64,000 bases of DNA from contig NZ_JALKBF010000001.1 in assembly GCF_023016085.1 (NCBI RefSeq), forward strand, positions 744,001 to 808,000, read 5' to 3'. Numbering within the stretch: the first letter of the stretch is position 1; every line of letters starts with the position of its first letter. Made by a program: the position numbers and the translations under genes. A model generated the notes under the pieces. The model saw only the letters and a list, made by a program, of their open reading frames with translations, did not search any database and was not told the origin of the DNA. This document shows, one piece after another, positions 34,027 through 42,094 of this stretch. The DNA is from Aliiroseovarius sp. F47248L. Its GTDB lineage: Bacteria > Pseudomonadota > Alphaproteobacteria > Rhodobacterales > Rhodobacteraceae.

Positions 34027-34091
34027 TGTCAACTCCTGCCTCTTTGGCGCATTGTTGCAGTGGTGCAGACGCAGGGGCAAGGGCAAAAGAA

Positions 34092-34116
34092 AACCCCGCC
34101 CAGTTAGGGCGGGGTT
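34092..34116 (-). terminator. Rho-independent terminator of gap copy 2
   Basis: AACCCCGCCC pairs with GGGCGGGGTT over AGTTA. On the minus strand the stem is followed by TTTTCTTTT. It is 23 bp past the gap stop codon. Confidence 0.9.
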
Positions 34117-34139
34117 GTGATTGGAGGTTGGCTAGGCGC

Positions 34140-35138
34140 TTAGAAAGATCCCATTTTAACAGCGACATCCGCCATGCGGGTCGAGAAGCCCCATTCATTG
34201 TCATACCAGCCCATCACGCGCACCGTACGGCCACCCACGACCTTGGTCTGATCCGGGGCGAAGATCGAGCTTTGCTCGGTGTGATTGAAGTCAATCGAAA
34301 CCTTCGGTTCGGCGTCATAGCCAAGAACGCGCGACATGGTGCCTTCCGCGGCAATGCGCACAATCTCGTTCACTTCTTCGACCGAGGTTTCACGCCCGGC
34401 TTCGAAGGTCAGGTCGATGGCGGATACGTTTGGAGTGGGGACACGCATTGCGGTTCCGTCCAACTTGCCTGCCAGCTCTGGCATGACTTCGCCAAGCGCC
34501 TTTGCCGCACCGGTGGATGTCGGGATGATCGCCATCGCGGCTGCGCGAGCGCGATAAAGATCACTGTGGCGGCGGTCCAGCGTCGGTTGGTCGCCGGTGT
34601 AGGAATGGATCGTGGTCATGATGCCACGTTCGATCCCGAGCGCTTCGTGCAGCACCTTGGCAAGCGGGGCCAGCCCGTTCGTCGTGCACGACCCGTTTGA
34701 TACCATGTTGTGATGGGCTTGAAGCTCTTTGTCATTCACGCCCAGAACGATTGTTTTCTGAACGTTCTTCGCAGGCGCCGAAATCAGAACCTTACGCGCA
34801 CCTTGTTCGATGTGGCGTTTGGCCTTTTCACCGTCGTTGAAATTACCAGTGCATTCCAAAACGATGTCACAGCCGGTCCAGTCCAATTCGCCCATGTCAT
34901 AGGTCGACATCATCTGCATAGGGCCACGTCCAACGTCCATGGTTTTGTCGCCCAGCGAAATCTCATTCGGGAAGCGGCCATGGACGCTATCGTATTTCAG
35001 AAGGTGAGCTGCCGTTTCCAACGGTCCGGTCGCGTTGACCTTAACCACGTTGATGTCGTTGCGACCGGACGCAGCGATTTGCGCCAAGGTGCAGCGGCCG
35101 ATGCGGCCAAATCCATTGATACCCACTGTGACGGTCAT
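34140..35138 (-). CDS. gap: Glyceraldehyde-3-phosphate dehydrogenase, copy 2 (possible NADP-type)
   Basis: A 332-residue GAPDH with intact active site (SNGSCTTNG, IHSYTGDQPTLDRRHSDL, PTSTGAAKALG) and SWYDNEWGF-like C-terminus (MGWYDNEWGFSTRM). At the end of strand two it reads VKVNATGP, where copy 1 reads AINDLGP. The acidic residue that selects NAD (Asp36 in copy 1) is Ala36 here, as seen in NADP-accepting GAPDHs. This suggests a gluconeogenic or NADPH-linked role, as with GapB/Gap2 enzymes; this is inference. Start ATG 35138. Two LacI-type half-palindromes are upstream at 35241 and 35271. Confidence 0.93.
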   Translation of the reverse strand: MTVTVGINGFGRIGRCTLAQIAASGRNDINVVKVNATGPLETAAHLLKYDSVHGRFPNEISLGDKTMDVGRGPMQMMSTYDMGELDWTGCDIVLECTGNFNDGEKAKRHIEQGARKVLISAPAKNVQKTIVLGVNDKELQAHHNMVSNGSCTTNGLAPLAKVLHEALGIERGIMTTIHSYTGDQPTLDRRHSDLYRARAAAMAIIPTSTGAAKALGEVMPELAGKLDGTAMRVPTPNVSAIDLTFEAGRETSVEEVNEIVRIAAEGTMSRVLGYDAEPKVSIDFNHTEQSSIFAPDQTKVVGGRTVRVMGWYDNEWGFSTRMADVAVKMGSF

Positions 35139-35240
35139 GCGTATTCCCCTCAGGTTTTGGCCCGATAGCCACGAAACTTTCCGCTGATATAACGACCGAG
35201 ACGCGCTGGCCCAACCCGCAAAACGCGTTTGACACCAGCT

Positions 35241-35284
35241 TGTTAGCGAAAACATGACGGGTGAACGAGTCGTTAGCGCAAACG
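35241..35284 (-). promoter_or_regulatory. Two LacI-type operator-like sites before gap copy 2
   Basis: TGTTAGCGAAAACA at 35241-35254 and CGTTAGCGCAAACG at 35271-35284 share the GTTAGCG left arm and a degenerate right arm. They are 30 bp apart and match the site before gap copy 1. A LacI-family regulator of central carbon metabolism (CceR class in alphaproteobacteria) is a plausible binder. Confidence 0.5.
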
Positions 35285-35386
35285 AATTGCAGCGCCGGCC
35301 AAATGGTAGCTGTGGTTTGCAAGTGCTTCACCCTGTGACCGAATGGCTTTAATGTCTCGATCAACACAAACATAGGGGCTTGGTTT

Positions 35387-36349
35387 ATGAGTGGTTTGAT
35401 TGCGCTGTTAGACGACGTGGCGGGTATTGCAAAAATTGCAGCGGCATCAATAGACGATGTGGCGGGGCAGGCGGCGAAGGCCGGTGCGAAAGCGGCCGGG
35501 GCAGTCATCGACGACGCGGCGGTCACACCCAAGTATGTGCAAGGTTTTGAAGCCAAGCGCGAGTTGCCGATCATCGGACGCATCGCTTGGGGGTCGATCA
35601 AGAACAAACTGATTATCCTACTGCCAATCGGGTTGCTGCTGTCCTCGTTCGCACCGTGGTTGATCCCACCGCTTCTGATGCTGGGTGGGGGTTATCTTTG
35701 TTTTGAGGGTGCAGAAAAGGTCTGGCACGTGCTGTTTCCCCATGAGGAAACATGGGACCACGCCGAACACGACATTGGCAATCCAGCCCATCTTGAGAAA
35801 GAGAAAGTGGCGGGTGCAATCAAGACCGATTTCATCCTGTCCGCCGAGATCATGACCATATCACTTGCAGCCATTCCCGAAAGCAACATCTGGATGGAGG
35901 CCGCCACATTAGCGGTCGTTGCCATCGGCATCACGGTGGTCGTTTATGGGTCCGTTGCCTTGATCGTGAAGATGGATGATTTGGGGCTTTACATGGCCCA
36001 ACACGGAAATCTGTCTGCGACACGGTCTTTGGGGCGCGGTATTGTCAATGCCATGCCGGGCTTCCTGAAGCTGCTGATGGTGATTGGGACTGCGGCCATG
36101 ATCTGGGTCGGTGGCTCGATCATCATTCACGGGCTGCACGAGTTGGGTGTGCATCAACCATATAAGATCATCCACGATATCGCGGTGACGGCAGCGCAGG
36201 CCGTGCCAAACATGCCGGGCTTTGTGGAGTGGTTCGTGACGGCAGCGCTTGATGGGATCGTTGGCCTGGCACTGGGGATTTTGATCATCCCCCTGGCGAC
36301 CCGCGTGATCGGACCAATTTGGCAGTCGGTGTTCAAGGGAAAGGCTTAG
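35387..36349 (+). CDS. DUF808 (YedI-type) inner-membrane protein
   Basis: A 320-residue membrane protein. It opens SGLIALLDDVAGIAKIAAAS, the DUF808 signature, and has KLIILLPIGLLLSSFAPWLI and GGGYLCFEGAEKVWHVLFPH, then about four more hydrophobic helices. The family has no established function. It is a single gene on the plus strand whose last four bases overlap the end of the convergent EamA gene. No catalytic motif can be recognised. Confidence 0.9.
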   Translation: MSGLIALLDDVAGIAKIAAASIDDVAGQAAKAGAKAAGAVIDDAAVTPKYVQGFEAKRELPIIGRIAWGSIKNKLIILLPIGLLLSSFAPWLIPPLLMLGGGYLCFEGAEKVWHVLFPHEETWDHAEHDIGNPAHLEKEKVAGAIKTDFILSAEIMTISLAAIPESNIWMEAATLAVVAIGITVVVYGSVALIVKMDDLGLYMAQHGNLSATRSLGRGIVNAMPGFLKLLMVIGTAAMIWVGGSIIIHGLHELGVHQPYKIIHDIAVTAAQAVPNMPGFVEWFVTAALDGIVGLALGILIIPLATRVIGPIWQSVFKGKA

Positions 36350-37206
36350 GCGGCAGATTGGCTTCGCGCCAACAGAAACAAACCACTGGACACGATCACC
36401 GCGCCGCCAAGCAACGTCCAGTTGTCGGGGCGTTCGCCGAACACTGTGATGCCAAGTACAAGCGCGAACAGCAAACGTGAATAGCGGAATGGTGTCACAA
36501 TGGAGACTTCTCCGGTTCGCATGGCGCGGGTCAGCGCAGAATAGGCAAAAACGCCCACGATTGTGGCCATCGCCACGAAGGCCAAACTTGCCGCGCTGGG
36601 AGCTGTCAAACCACCCGAGACCGCCAGCAATACACCTCCTGCCATTGTAAGCATCATAAAACCTGCCACACCCAGCTGGGCCGAAGACATCGACACAGGG
36701 CTTGCGCGTGTCGCAAGATCGCGCCCGGCAAAGCCGACCATCCCCAACACTGCAAAGATGGACAAAGGATCAAAGCTGTTCAATCCTGGTTGCAAGATCA
36801 TCAGAACACCGGCAAATCCCGCAAAGATTGCCATCCAGCGACGCCAGCCCACTTGTTCTCCAAACACGACCACGGCCCCCAGTGCTACCACTAACGGGGT
36901 GGCCTGCAAGATTGCCGATGCGCTGGACAAGGGGGTCAGGGCGATGGCTAAGGCATAGAACAATCTGCCTGAAATCTCGAACCCCGAACGGATGATCAGG
37001 ACTTTGCCCAGAAATGCCGGATGAAAAGCAGGGGTGCCCTGTGCCTTTGCCAACCCGGCAAAGACCAAAGAGCCAGCACCGCCGAACATCAAGACCGCTT
37101 GTCCTATTGGGATGTCACGGGCCGCAGCTTTCAAGGCCATGTCTTCAAGCGCGAACGCCGCCATTGCGAGCACCATGAACAGCGCACCGCGTGTATTGTC
37201 GGTCAT
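36346..37206 (-). CDS. EamA/DMT family transporter
   Basis: A 286-residue inner-membrane protein with ten predicted helices in two repeated halves, the drug/metabolite transporter layout. Each half contains an EamA-like segment (ALTPLSSASAILQATPLVVA with GWRRWMAIFAGFAGVLM in the first). Such proteins export amino acids, nucleosides or metabolites; the substrate cannot be inferred. Some lack of charge in the helices is normal. It is convergent with DUF808 by four bases and follows transkelotase-proximal spacer and terminator; no operon partner. Confidence 0.88.
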   Translation of the reverse strand: MTDNTRGALFMVLAMAAFALEDMALKAAARDIPIGQAVLMFGGAGSLVFAGLAKAQGTPAFHPAFLGKVLIIRSGFEISGRLFYALAIALTPLSSASAILQATPLVVALGAVVVFGEQVGWRRWMAIFAGFAGVLMILQPGLNSFDPLSIFAVLGMVGFAGRDLATRASPVSMSSAQLGVAGFMMLTMAGGVLLAVSGGLTAPSAASLAFVAMATIVGVFAYSALTRAMRTGEVSIVTPFRYSRLLFALVLGITVFGERPDNWTLLGGAVIVSSGLFLLARSQSAA

Positions 37207-37269
37207 AAAACACCCCTTTTGTCGCGCTGCCTAGCCAAAGTGTCAGAAAATCATCAGCCTGCAATAGAA

Positions 37270-37301
37270 AACGCCCCGCCAGACAGGACCGACGGGGCGT
37301 T
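37270..37301 (-). terminator. Rho-independent terminator of tkt
   Basis: AACGCCCCG pairs with CGGGGCGTT over a 14-base loop. It lies 21 bp past the tkt stop codon; on the minus strand the tail is TTTCTATTG. Confidence 0.78.
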
Positions 37302-37322
37302 GGCGTTACAATTGCAAGCGAG

Positions 37323-39347
37323 TTAGCCTAACAGATCTTTGGCTCTCGCGACAACGTTCTCGGCCGTGATGCCGAACTTCTCGAACAACACGCCTGCCGG
37401 GGCAGACGCGCCAAAGCTGTGCATCCCGACGAAAGCGGCTTTGGCTTCGCGGCCACGCTCGCCCAGAAGCCAGCGATCCCAGCCACCATCACGCACCGCG
37501 GCTTCGACGCCGACGCGCACCGGACCGGGGGGCAGAACCTTGCGGCGATAGGCTTCGTCTTGTTGCGCAAAAAGCTCCATGCAGGGCATGGAAACAACGC
37601 GGGTGCCGATGCCCTGGGCCTCCAACGTGGCGCGGGCGTCCATCGCCAGAGACACCTCGGACCCGGTCGCGATCAAGATCACCTGACGCTTGCCAGCTTC
37701 CGCGTCCGCCAGAACATAAGCACCCTGAGCGGTTAGGTTCTTTTGTTTGTACTCCGTGCGCACGGTCGGCAGATTTTGCCGGGTCAGTACCAGCGTCGAA
37801 GGCGTTTCCTTTGAGGTCAGTGCCAGTTCCCACGCCTCGGCCGTTTCCACCGTATCGGCCGGGCGGAAGGTATAGCTGTTGGGGGTCGCGCGGCAGATTG
37901 CCAGATGCTCGACCGGCTGGTGGGTCGGGCCGTCTTCACCTACGCCGATTGAATCGTGGGTCATCACGAAGACCGTCGGGATTTTCATCAAGGACGCCAG
38001 ACGCATCGCCGGGCGAGCGTAGTCGGTGAAACAGAAGAACGTGCCGCCATAAGGACGCATGCCGCCATGCAAAACCATTCCGTTCATCGCGGCCGCCATG
38101 CCATGCTCGCGAATGCCCCAGTAAATGTAGCGCCCCTTGCGGTTGTCCACGTCAAACACGCCCAGATCACCAGTCTTGGTGTTGTTCGATCCGGTCAGGT
38201 CAGCTGAACCGCCCACGGTTTCGGGCATAACCGGGTTGATCACCTCAAGCGCCATTTCCGACGATTTGCGGGTGGCAACAGTGGGTTTGCTTTCGGCAAC
38301 CTGTCGTTTTAGCGCCCGCACAACACCACCAAGTTTTTTCGGCACGTCCAGCGCATAGGCGCGGTTGAACTCAGCCTGCTTGCGTTCGCTGATCGACGCA
38401 AAGCGAGCTTCCCATTCAGCACGCGCCGCAGCCCCTTTGGCACCTATAGCTTCCCAAGCAGCTTTCACGTCGTCCTCAACCTGAAAGTCGCCGATGGGTG
38501 CGCCATAGACTTCTTTTGCGGCTTTCAGCTGTTCTGCGTCGGTCAACGCGCCGTGGCCTTTGGATGTGTCCTGAGCCGCATGGCCCAAAGCGATATGCGT
38601 CTTGCAGGCAATCATAGAGGGCTTCTTGGTCGTCTTAGCCTTGGCAATCGCCGCGTCGATCTGTTCAGGGTCGTGACCGTCGATTTCCTGCACATGCCAG
38701 CCCGCCGCCTTAAAGCGCATTACCTGATTGGTGCGGTCAGACAGCGAGACCTTGCCATCGATCGTGATGTCGTTGTTGTCCCAGAACACGACCAGCTTGC
38801 CCAGTTGGTGACGCCCGGCCAGACCAATGGCCTCGTGGCTGATGCCTTCCATCAGACAGCCGTCGCCTGCGATCACATAGGTGTAGTGATCCACGATCTT
38901 CTTGCCGAAGCGCGCGCGCTGAAGTTCTTCGGCCATGGCAAACCCCACGGCGTTGGCGATGCCCTGACCCAGCGGGCCGGTCGTAGTTTCAACGCCCGAG
39001 ACATGACCGTATTCCGGGTGACCAGCGGTGATCGCGCCCCATTGGCGGAAGTCTTTGATCTGCTGAAGCGTCACATCTTTATAGCCCGTCAGGTGCAAAA
39101 GCGAATAGATCAGCATCGAGCCGTGGCCCGCCGACAGGATAAACCGGTCGCGGTCCGCCCAGCGCGGTGCGGAAGCATCGAATTTCAGGTGGTTTTCAAA
39201 AAGCACGGTTGCCACATCGGCCATGCCCATCGGCATGCCAGAGTGACCCGAGTTCGCGGCAGCAACCGCGTCCAACGTCAGCGAGCGTATCGCGGTGGCT
39301 TTTTTCCAGTGATTGGGGTGGCTTTTGCGGAGCGTGGCGATGTCCAA
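37323..39347 (-). CDS. tkt: Transketolase
   Basis: A 674-residue TPP enzyme of the pentose phosphate pathway and Calvin-type rearrangements. It shows [19 protein letters not shown] and [20 protein letters not shown] in the N-terminal domain, the TPP motif [20 protein letters not shown] with NDITIDG, the pyrimidine-domain [20 protein letters not shown] and a C-terminal domain with [14 protein letters not shown]. Length is normal. It is divergent from the coiled-coil/zapA pair, and shares metabolism with the nearby gap genes. ATG 39347 has TTTGACAAAG upstream, and no clear ribosome site. Confidence 0.96.
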   Translation of the reverse strand: MDIATLRKSHPNHWKKATAIRSLTLDAVAAANSGHSGMPMGMADVATVLFENHLKFDASAPRWADRDRFILSAGHGSMLIYSLLHLTGYKDVTLQQIKDFRQWGAITAGHPEYGHVSGVETTTGPLGQGIANAVGFAMAEELQRARFGKKIVDHYTYVIAGDGCLMEGISHEAIGLAGRHQLGKLVVFWDNNDITIDGKVSLSDRTNQVMRFKAAGWHVQEIDGHDPEQIDAAIAKAKTTKKPSMIACKTHIALGHAAQDTSKGHGALTDAEQLKAAKEVYGAPIGDFQVEDDVKAAWEAIGAKGAAARAEWEARFASISERKQAEFNRAYALDVPKKLGGVVRALKRQVAESKPTVATRKSSEMALEVINPVMPETVGGSADLTGSNNTKTGDLGVFDVDNRKGRYIYWGIREHGMAAAMNGMVLHGGMRPYGGTFFCFTDYARPAMRLASLMKIPTVFVMTHDSIGVGEDGPTHQPVEHLAICRATPNSYTFRPADTVETAEAWELALTSKETPSTLVLTRQNLPTVRTEYKQKNLTAQGAYVLADAEAGKRQVILIATGSEVSLAMDARATLEAQGIGTRVVSMPCMELFAQQDEAYRRKVLPPGPVRVGVEAAVRDGGWDRWLLGERGREAKAAFVGMHSFGASAPAGVLFEKFGITAENVVARAKDLLG

Positions 39348-39587
39348 CGGTCAACATCCTTTGACAAAGTTGAGGTTGGCCCCCTGATAGCAGTCATTTG
39401 CCAAGGGTCAAGCCAAGCCGCATGTTGCAGGCCAAGTGTTTGGAAAAGAACGAGGGGCGCATTTTGGGGAGGGGTCGGCTAAGATCGGCATACCAACACA
39501 CACCGCCGATTCGCACGCATGTCTTGCGTTGTCAGGTCGGCAGGCATGTGACAAGATCAGGCAAACAATACTGGTTCAGGGCAGAAC

Positions 39588-40109
39588 ATGAGCGATATTT
39601 CCGAATTGGAAACCCGAATTACCACCGCACTTGAACGGATCAGCAGCGGCTTGGCTGCGCTGTCTAATCAGTCAGGTGGTTCGGATGACGACGTTGCGCA
39701 ACTGAAGGCGCAGCTGGACGAAGAGCAGACAGCAAACAGCCAATTGTCGGAACGGGTGAAAGCCTTGCAGCAAAGCCGCGCCGACGAGGTGGACAAGCTG
39801 CGGGGCGAGCTTGGTCGTCTGACAGCTCAGCTTGAGACGGATGAAGTTGTACTATCCAAGATGCGGCAGGTGAATGCCGATCTGCGTGCCAATAACGATG
39901 CGTTGCGCAAGGCGATTGCCGACGGAGATGTGACTGCTGAACTGGTCAATGACGCGATGGCCGCCGAGCTTGAAGGCCTGCGCGTCGCCCAATCTGCCGA
40001 TCGTGCCGAGCTTGATGCTGTTCTGGGAGAGCTTGGACAATTGATCAACGACAGCAGCAGCGGTGCAAAGTCACAAACGTCAACCGGAGGGGAGGGCGCT
40101 GATGCCTGA
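39588..40109 (+). CDS. Coiled-coil protein translationally coupled to ZapA
   Basis: A 173-residue acidic soluble protein with heptad-rich helices from about residue 1 to 155 (DDDVAQLKAQLDEEQTANSQ, then RLTAQLETDEVVLSKMRQVN). It ends with a flexible polar tail, TSTGGEGADA. I do not recognise a named family. Its last eight bases overlap the zapA start and the GGAGGGGAGG ribosome site of zapA is inside this gene, so the two are made together. A ZapB-like scaffold role in Z-ring organisation is a reasonable hypothesis, not shown by sequence. Confidence 0.8.
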   Translation: MSDISELETRITTALERISSGLAALSNQSGGSDDDVAQLKAQLDEEQTANSQLSERVKALQQSRADEVDKLRGELGRLTAQLETDEVVLSKMRQVNADLRANNDALRKAIADGDVTAELVNDAMAAELEGLRVAQSADRAELDAVLGELGQLINDSSSGAKSQTSTGGEGADA

Positions 40110-40485
40110 TATCAATATCACCATTGGAAGCCGCAACTTCGATGTAGCTTGTCAGGAAGGCGAGGAGCATTTCTTGATCGCAGCCGCCAAGATGCTGGAC
40201 AATGAAGCCTCAGTTCTGGTCAGCCAGATGAGCAACCTGACTGAAAGCCGCATGTTGTTGATGGCTGGCTTGATGCTGGCCGACAAGACAGCCGGTATGG
40301 AAGATAAGGTGAAGTTGGCTGACAAGAAAATCGCGGATCTGGAGGCGCAACTTTATGCTGCGCAGAATGCAGCCCCGCAAAAGGTCGAAGTGCCTGTAAT
40401 TCCAGATGCGGTTACCGATACGCTGGCCGAGATTGCCGCCCGCGCCGAAGCCGTCGCTGCGGAAATCGAAGAACGGGCGTCTTAA
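40102..40485 (+). CDS. zapA: Cell division protein ZapA
   Basis: A 127-residue protein. The family head MPDINITIGSRNFDVACQEG is followed by a globular N-terminal part (FLIAAAKMLDNEASVLVSQM) and a coiled coil rich in Glu and Ala. ZapA binds FtsZ and bundles protofilaments at midcell. The start lies inside the preceding coiled-coil gene with a strong GGAGG. The 3' neighbour, an MliC-like gene, begins two bases after the stop, so the three are probably one transcript. Confidence 0.9.
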   Translation: MPDINITIGSRNFDVACQEGEEHFLIAAAKMLDNEASVLVSQMSNLTESRMLLMAGLMLADKTAGMEDKVKLADKKIADLEAQLYAAQNAAPQKVEVPVIPDAVTDTLAEIAARAEAVAAEIEERAS

Positions 40486-40486
40486 G

Positions 40487-40837
40487 ATGGCAGCTAAAGT
40501 TGGGACAAAGGCATTTGCGACGCTGATTCTGTCTTTTATGCCGGTTGGTGTATTTGCAGCCTCGTCGATCCAAACCTTTCCCTATGAGTGTGAGCGCGGC
40601 GCAATGGTTTGGGCCACCTATATCAGTGGGGACGAAGGGTCATTGGCCGTGATTCATGTGGAAGGGCAGCAAGTGGCGCTTGGCCAAGTCATATCAGGAT
40701 CGGGCGCCAAATATGCGCAAAGCGCGGATGGGGTTGGTTATGTCTGGTGGACCAAGGGCGACGAAGCGCTTCTGATGTGGGAAGATGTCCCCAACAGCAC
40801 CGACGAAACGCTTCTGTCGCAATGCAAGACGAATTGA
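40487..40837 (+). CDS. MliC-like C-type lysozyme inhibitor domain protein
   Basis: A 116-residue exported protein. The signal peptide AFATLILSFMPVGVFAA is followed by a single MliC domain with the pattern FPYECERGAMVWATYISGD, ALGQVISGSGAKYAQSADG and YVWWTKGDEALLMWE. MliC proteins block host or environmental C-type lysozymes in the envelope. There is no lipobox, so it is periplasmic rather than a lipoprotein (as PliC). The two cysteines (in YEC and LSQC) could form the family disulfide. The start (ATG 40487) is two bases after zapA, which fixes it well. Confidence 0.85.
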   Translation: MAAKVGTKAFATLILSFMPVGVFAASSIQTFPYECERGAMVWATYISGDEGSLAVIHVEGQQVALGQVISGSGAKYAQSADGVGYVWWTKGDEALLMWEDVPNSTDETLLSQCKTN

Positions 40838-40843
40838 GCAGGT

Positions 40844-41206
40844 TTAGCCGTTCGCTTCGCGGATTTTGTCCGCAGCCTCTTTGTTATAGGCTACGCCGTT
40901 CTCGTCAAACAATGTGTCCAACTCTCCCGACAGCGTCATTTCGGTGATGATGTCGCAGCCGCCCACAAATTCACCTTTCACATAAAGCTGCGGGATGGTG
41001 GGCCAGTCTGAGTAATCCTTGATGCCTTGGCGAATTTCTTCATCGGCCAGCACGTTCACATCGGCGAAATCAACGCCCATGAAGTTCAGAACACCAGCAA
41101 CGCGCGAGGAAAACCCGCATTGCGGCATCTCTTTCGTGCCTTTCATGTACAGCACAACATCGTTGGCTTTCACGGTCTCGGTGATGCGGGTTTTTGCGTC
41201 GGTCAT
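40844..41206 (-). CDS. grxD: Monothiol glutaredoxin, Grx4 type
   Basis: A 120-residue monothiol glutaredoxin. The active site CGFS is at residues 30-33 ([12 protein letters not shown]), with [20 protein letters not shown] for glutathione binding. Grx4 proteins carry a bridging [2Fe-2S] cluster and work with BolA in iron-sulfur delivery and iron sensing. bolA lies 45 bp upstream on the same strand, matching that partnership. It is last in the purL-cys protein-bolA-grxD run and convergent with the MliC gene. Confidence 0.96.
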   Translation of the reverse strand: MTDAKTRITETVKANDVVLYMKGTKEMPQCGFSSRVAGVLNFMGVDFADVNVLADEEIRQGIKDYSDWPTIPQLYVKGEFVGGCDIITEMTLSGELDTLFDENGVAYNKEAADKIREANG

Positions 41207-41251
41207 GTCATTTCCTTGATGTCAGGGATCGGGCCGGAGACGTCCGGGCGT

Positions 41252-41494
41252 TTACTGAGGTGCTTTCGTCGTCAGCGCCAGCGCATGAAGGTCGCCATGA
41301 CTGCCGGCCATTTTGTCCTTCAAAGCCGCATAGACGGCGCGTTGTTGCTGCACCCGGTTCTGGCCGCGAAAACTCTCGTCCACCACCTCGGCAGCATAGT
41401 GGTTTCCGTCACCGGCCAAATCGGTGATGGTGATGCTTGCGTCCGGGAATGCCTCGCGGATGAGGGCTTCGATTTCGGATGCTTCCATGGCCAT
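41252..41494 (-). CDS. bolA: BolA family protein
   Basis: An 80-residue protein with the BolA fold: MEASEIEALIREAFPDASIT, then GNHYAAEVVDESFRGQNRVQ, QQRAVYAALKDKMAG and the conserved histidine in HGDLHALALTTKAP. BolA/Grx pairs assemble a [2Fe-2S] cluster and signal iron status in alphaproteobacteria. ATG 41494 has GAGG eight bases upstream; ATG 41488 is also possible. The 60-bp spacer from the eight-cysteine gene and the neighbouring grxD support co-transcription. Confidence 0.93.
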   Translation of the reverse strand: MAMEASEIEALIREAFPDASITITDLAGDGNHYAAEVVDESFRGQNRVQQQRAVYAALKDKMAGSHGDLHALALTTKAPQ

Positions 41495-41554
41495 GGTCAG
41501 AACCTCGTTTCTGTTTCATTGCAATCTATGGTCGGGGCCGGGGGGCCGCAAGGG

Positions 41555-42091
41555 CTAGAGGTGCGTTGCGGCATCACGAAAGCTGGACAAAACAGCGCGG
41601 CCGTCTGACAAAATTCCGTCTGCTTCGGCTTTTGCCAGCGTATCCGCCGTCCATGCCGGTCGGGGTAAAAGCCGGTCAAGCATGTCCCGCCGGGTGGATT
41701 CCTGTTCGGGCGACAAAGGTAGACGTTCAGCTACGCGAAACAGCTCGATCATGTCACAGATGGCGCGCATCCGGCGATAGGCCTCGGCGATTGCCTCCAG
41801 CGTTTCGCGATTCTTGCGCCAGCGTTTACGCGGAAAGACGTGTTGCATCACATAGGGGCCGGCCCCCTTGCAATCGAACCGCGCGCAACCCGGAAAGCCT
41901 TGATCTTCAAGCGTTTCATGAATGCGGCACAGGTTGTCAGATCCAAGGTGGCGGCACGGGGCCAAGGCGCGTTTGTCAAAGGCGAAATCATCGCCCGCGT
42001 CAAAGCCCGGAGCCACGCAACACAGACCGGCGCAGGCGGCACAATCCGCCACCAGCGCTGACATGTCCTGCGGGTCAGGGGCAGCGGTCAT
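41555..42091 (-). CDS. Eight-cysteine, YkgJ-like metal/cluster-binding protein
   Basis: A 178-residue protein. Cysteines at residues 17, 20, 24, 25, 46, 55, 69 and 74 lie in ADCAACAGLCCVAPGF, APCRHLGSDNLCRIH and FPGCARFDCKGAGPYV. This resembles the YkgJ-type CxxCxxxCC cluster fold seen in presumed zinc or iron-sulfur proteins, followed by a helical basic C-terminal half. Function is unknown. It sits three bases after purL and upstream of bolA and grxD, so co-production with cluster carriers is likely. Confidence 0.85.
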   Translation of the reverse strand: MTAAPDPQDMSALVADCAACAGLCCVAPGFDAGDDFAFDKRALAPCRHLGSDNLCRIHETLEDQGFPGCARFDCKGAGPYVMQHVFPRKRWRKNRETLEAIAEAYRRMRAICDMIELFRVAERLPLSPEQESTRRDMLDRLLPRPAWTADTLAKAEADGILSDGRAVLSSFRDAATHL

Positions 42092-42094
42092 GGA

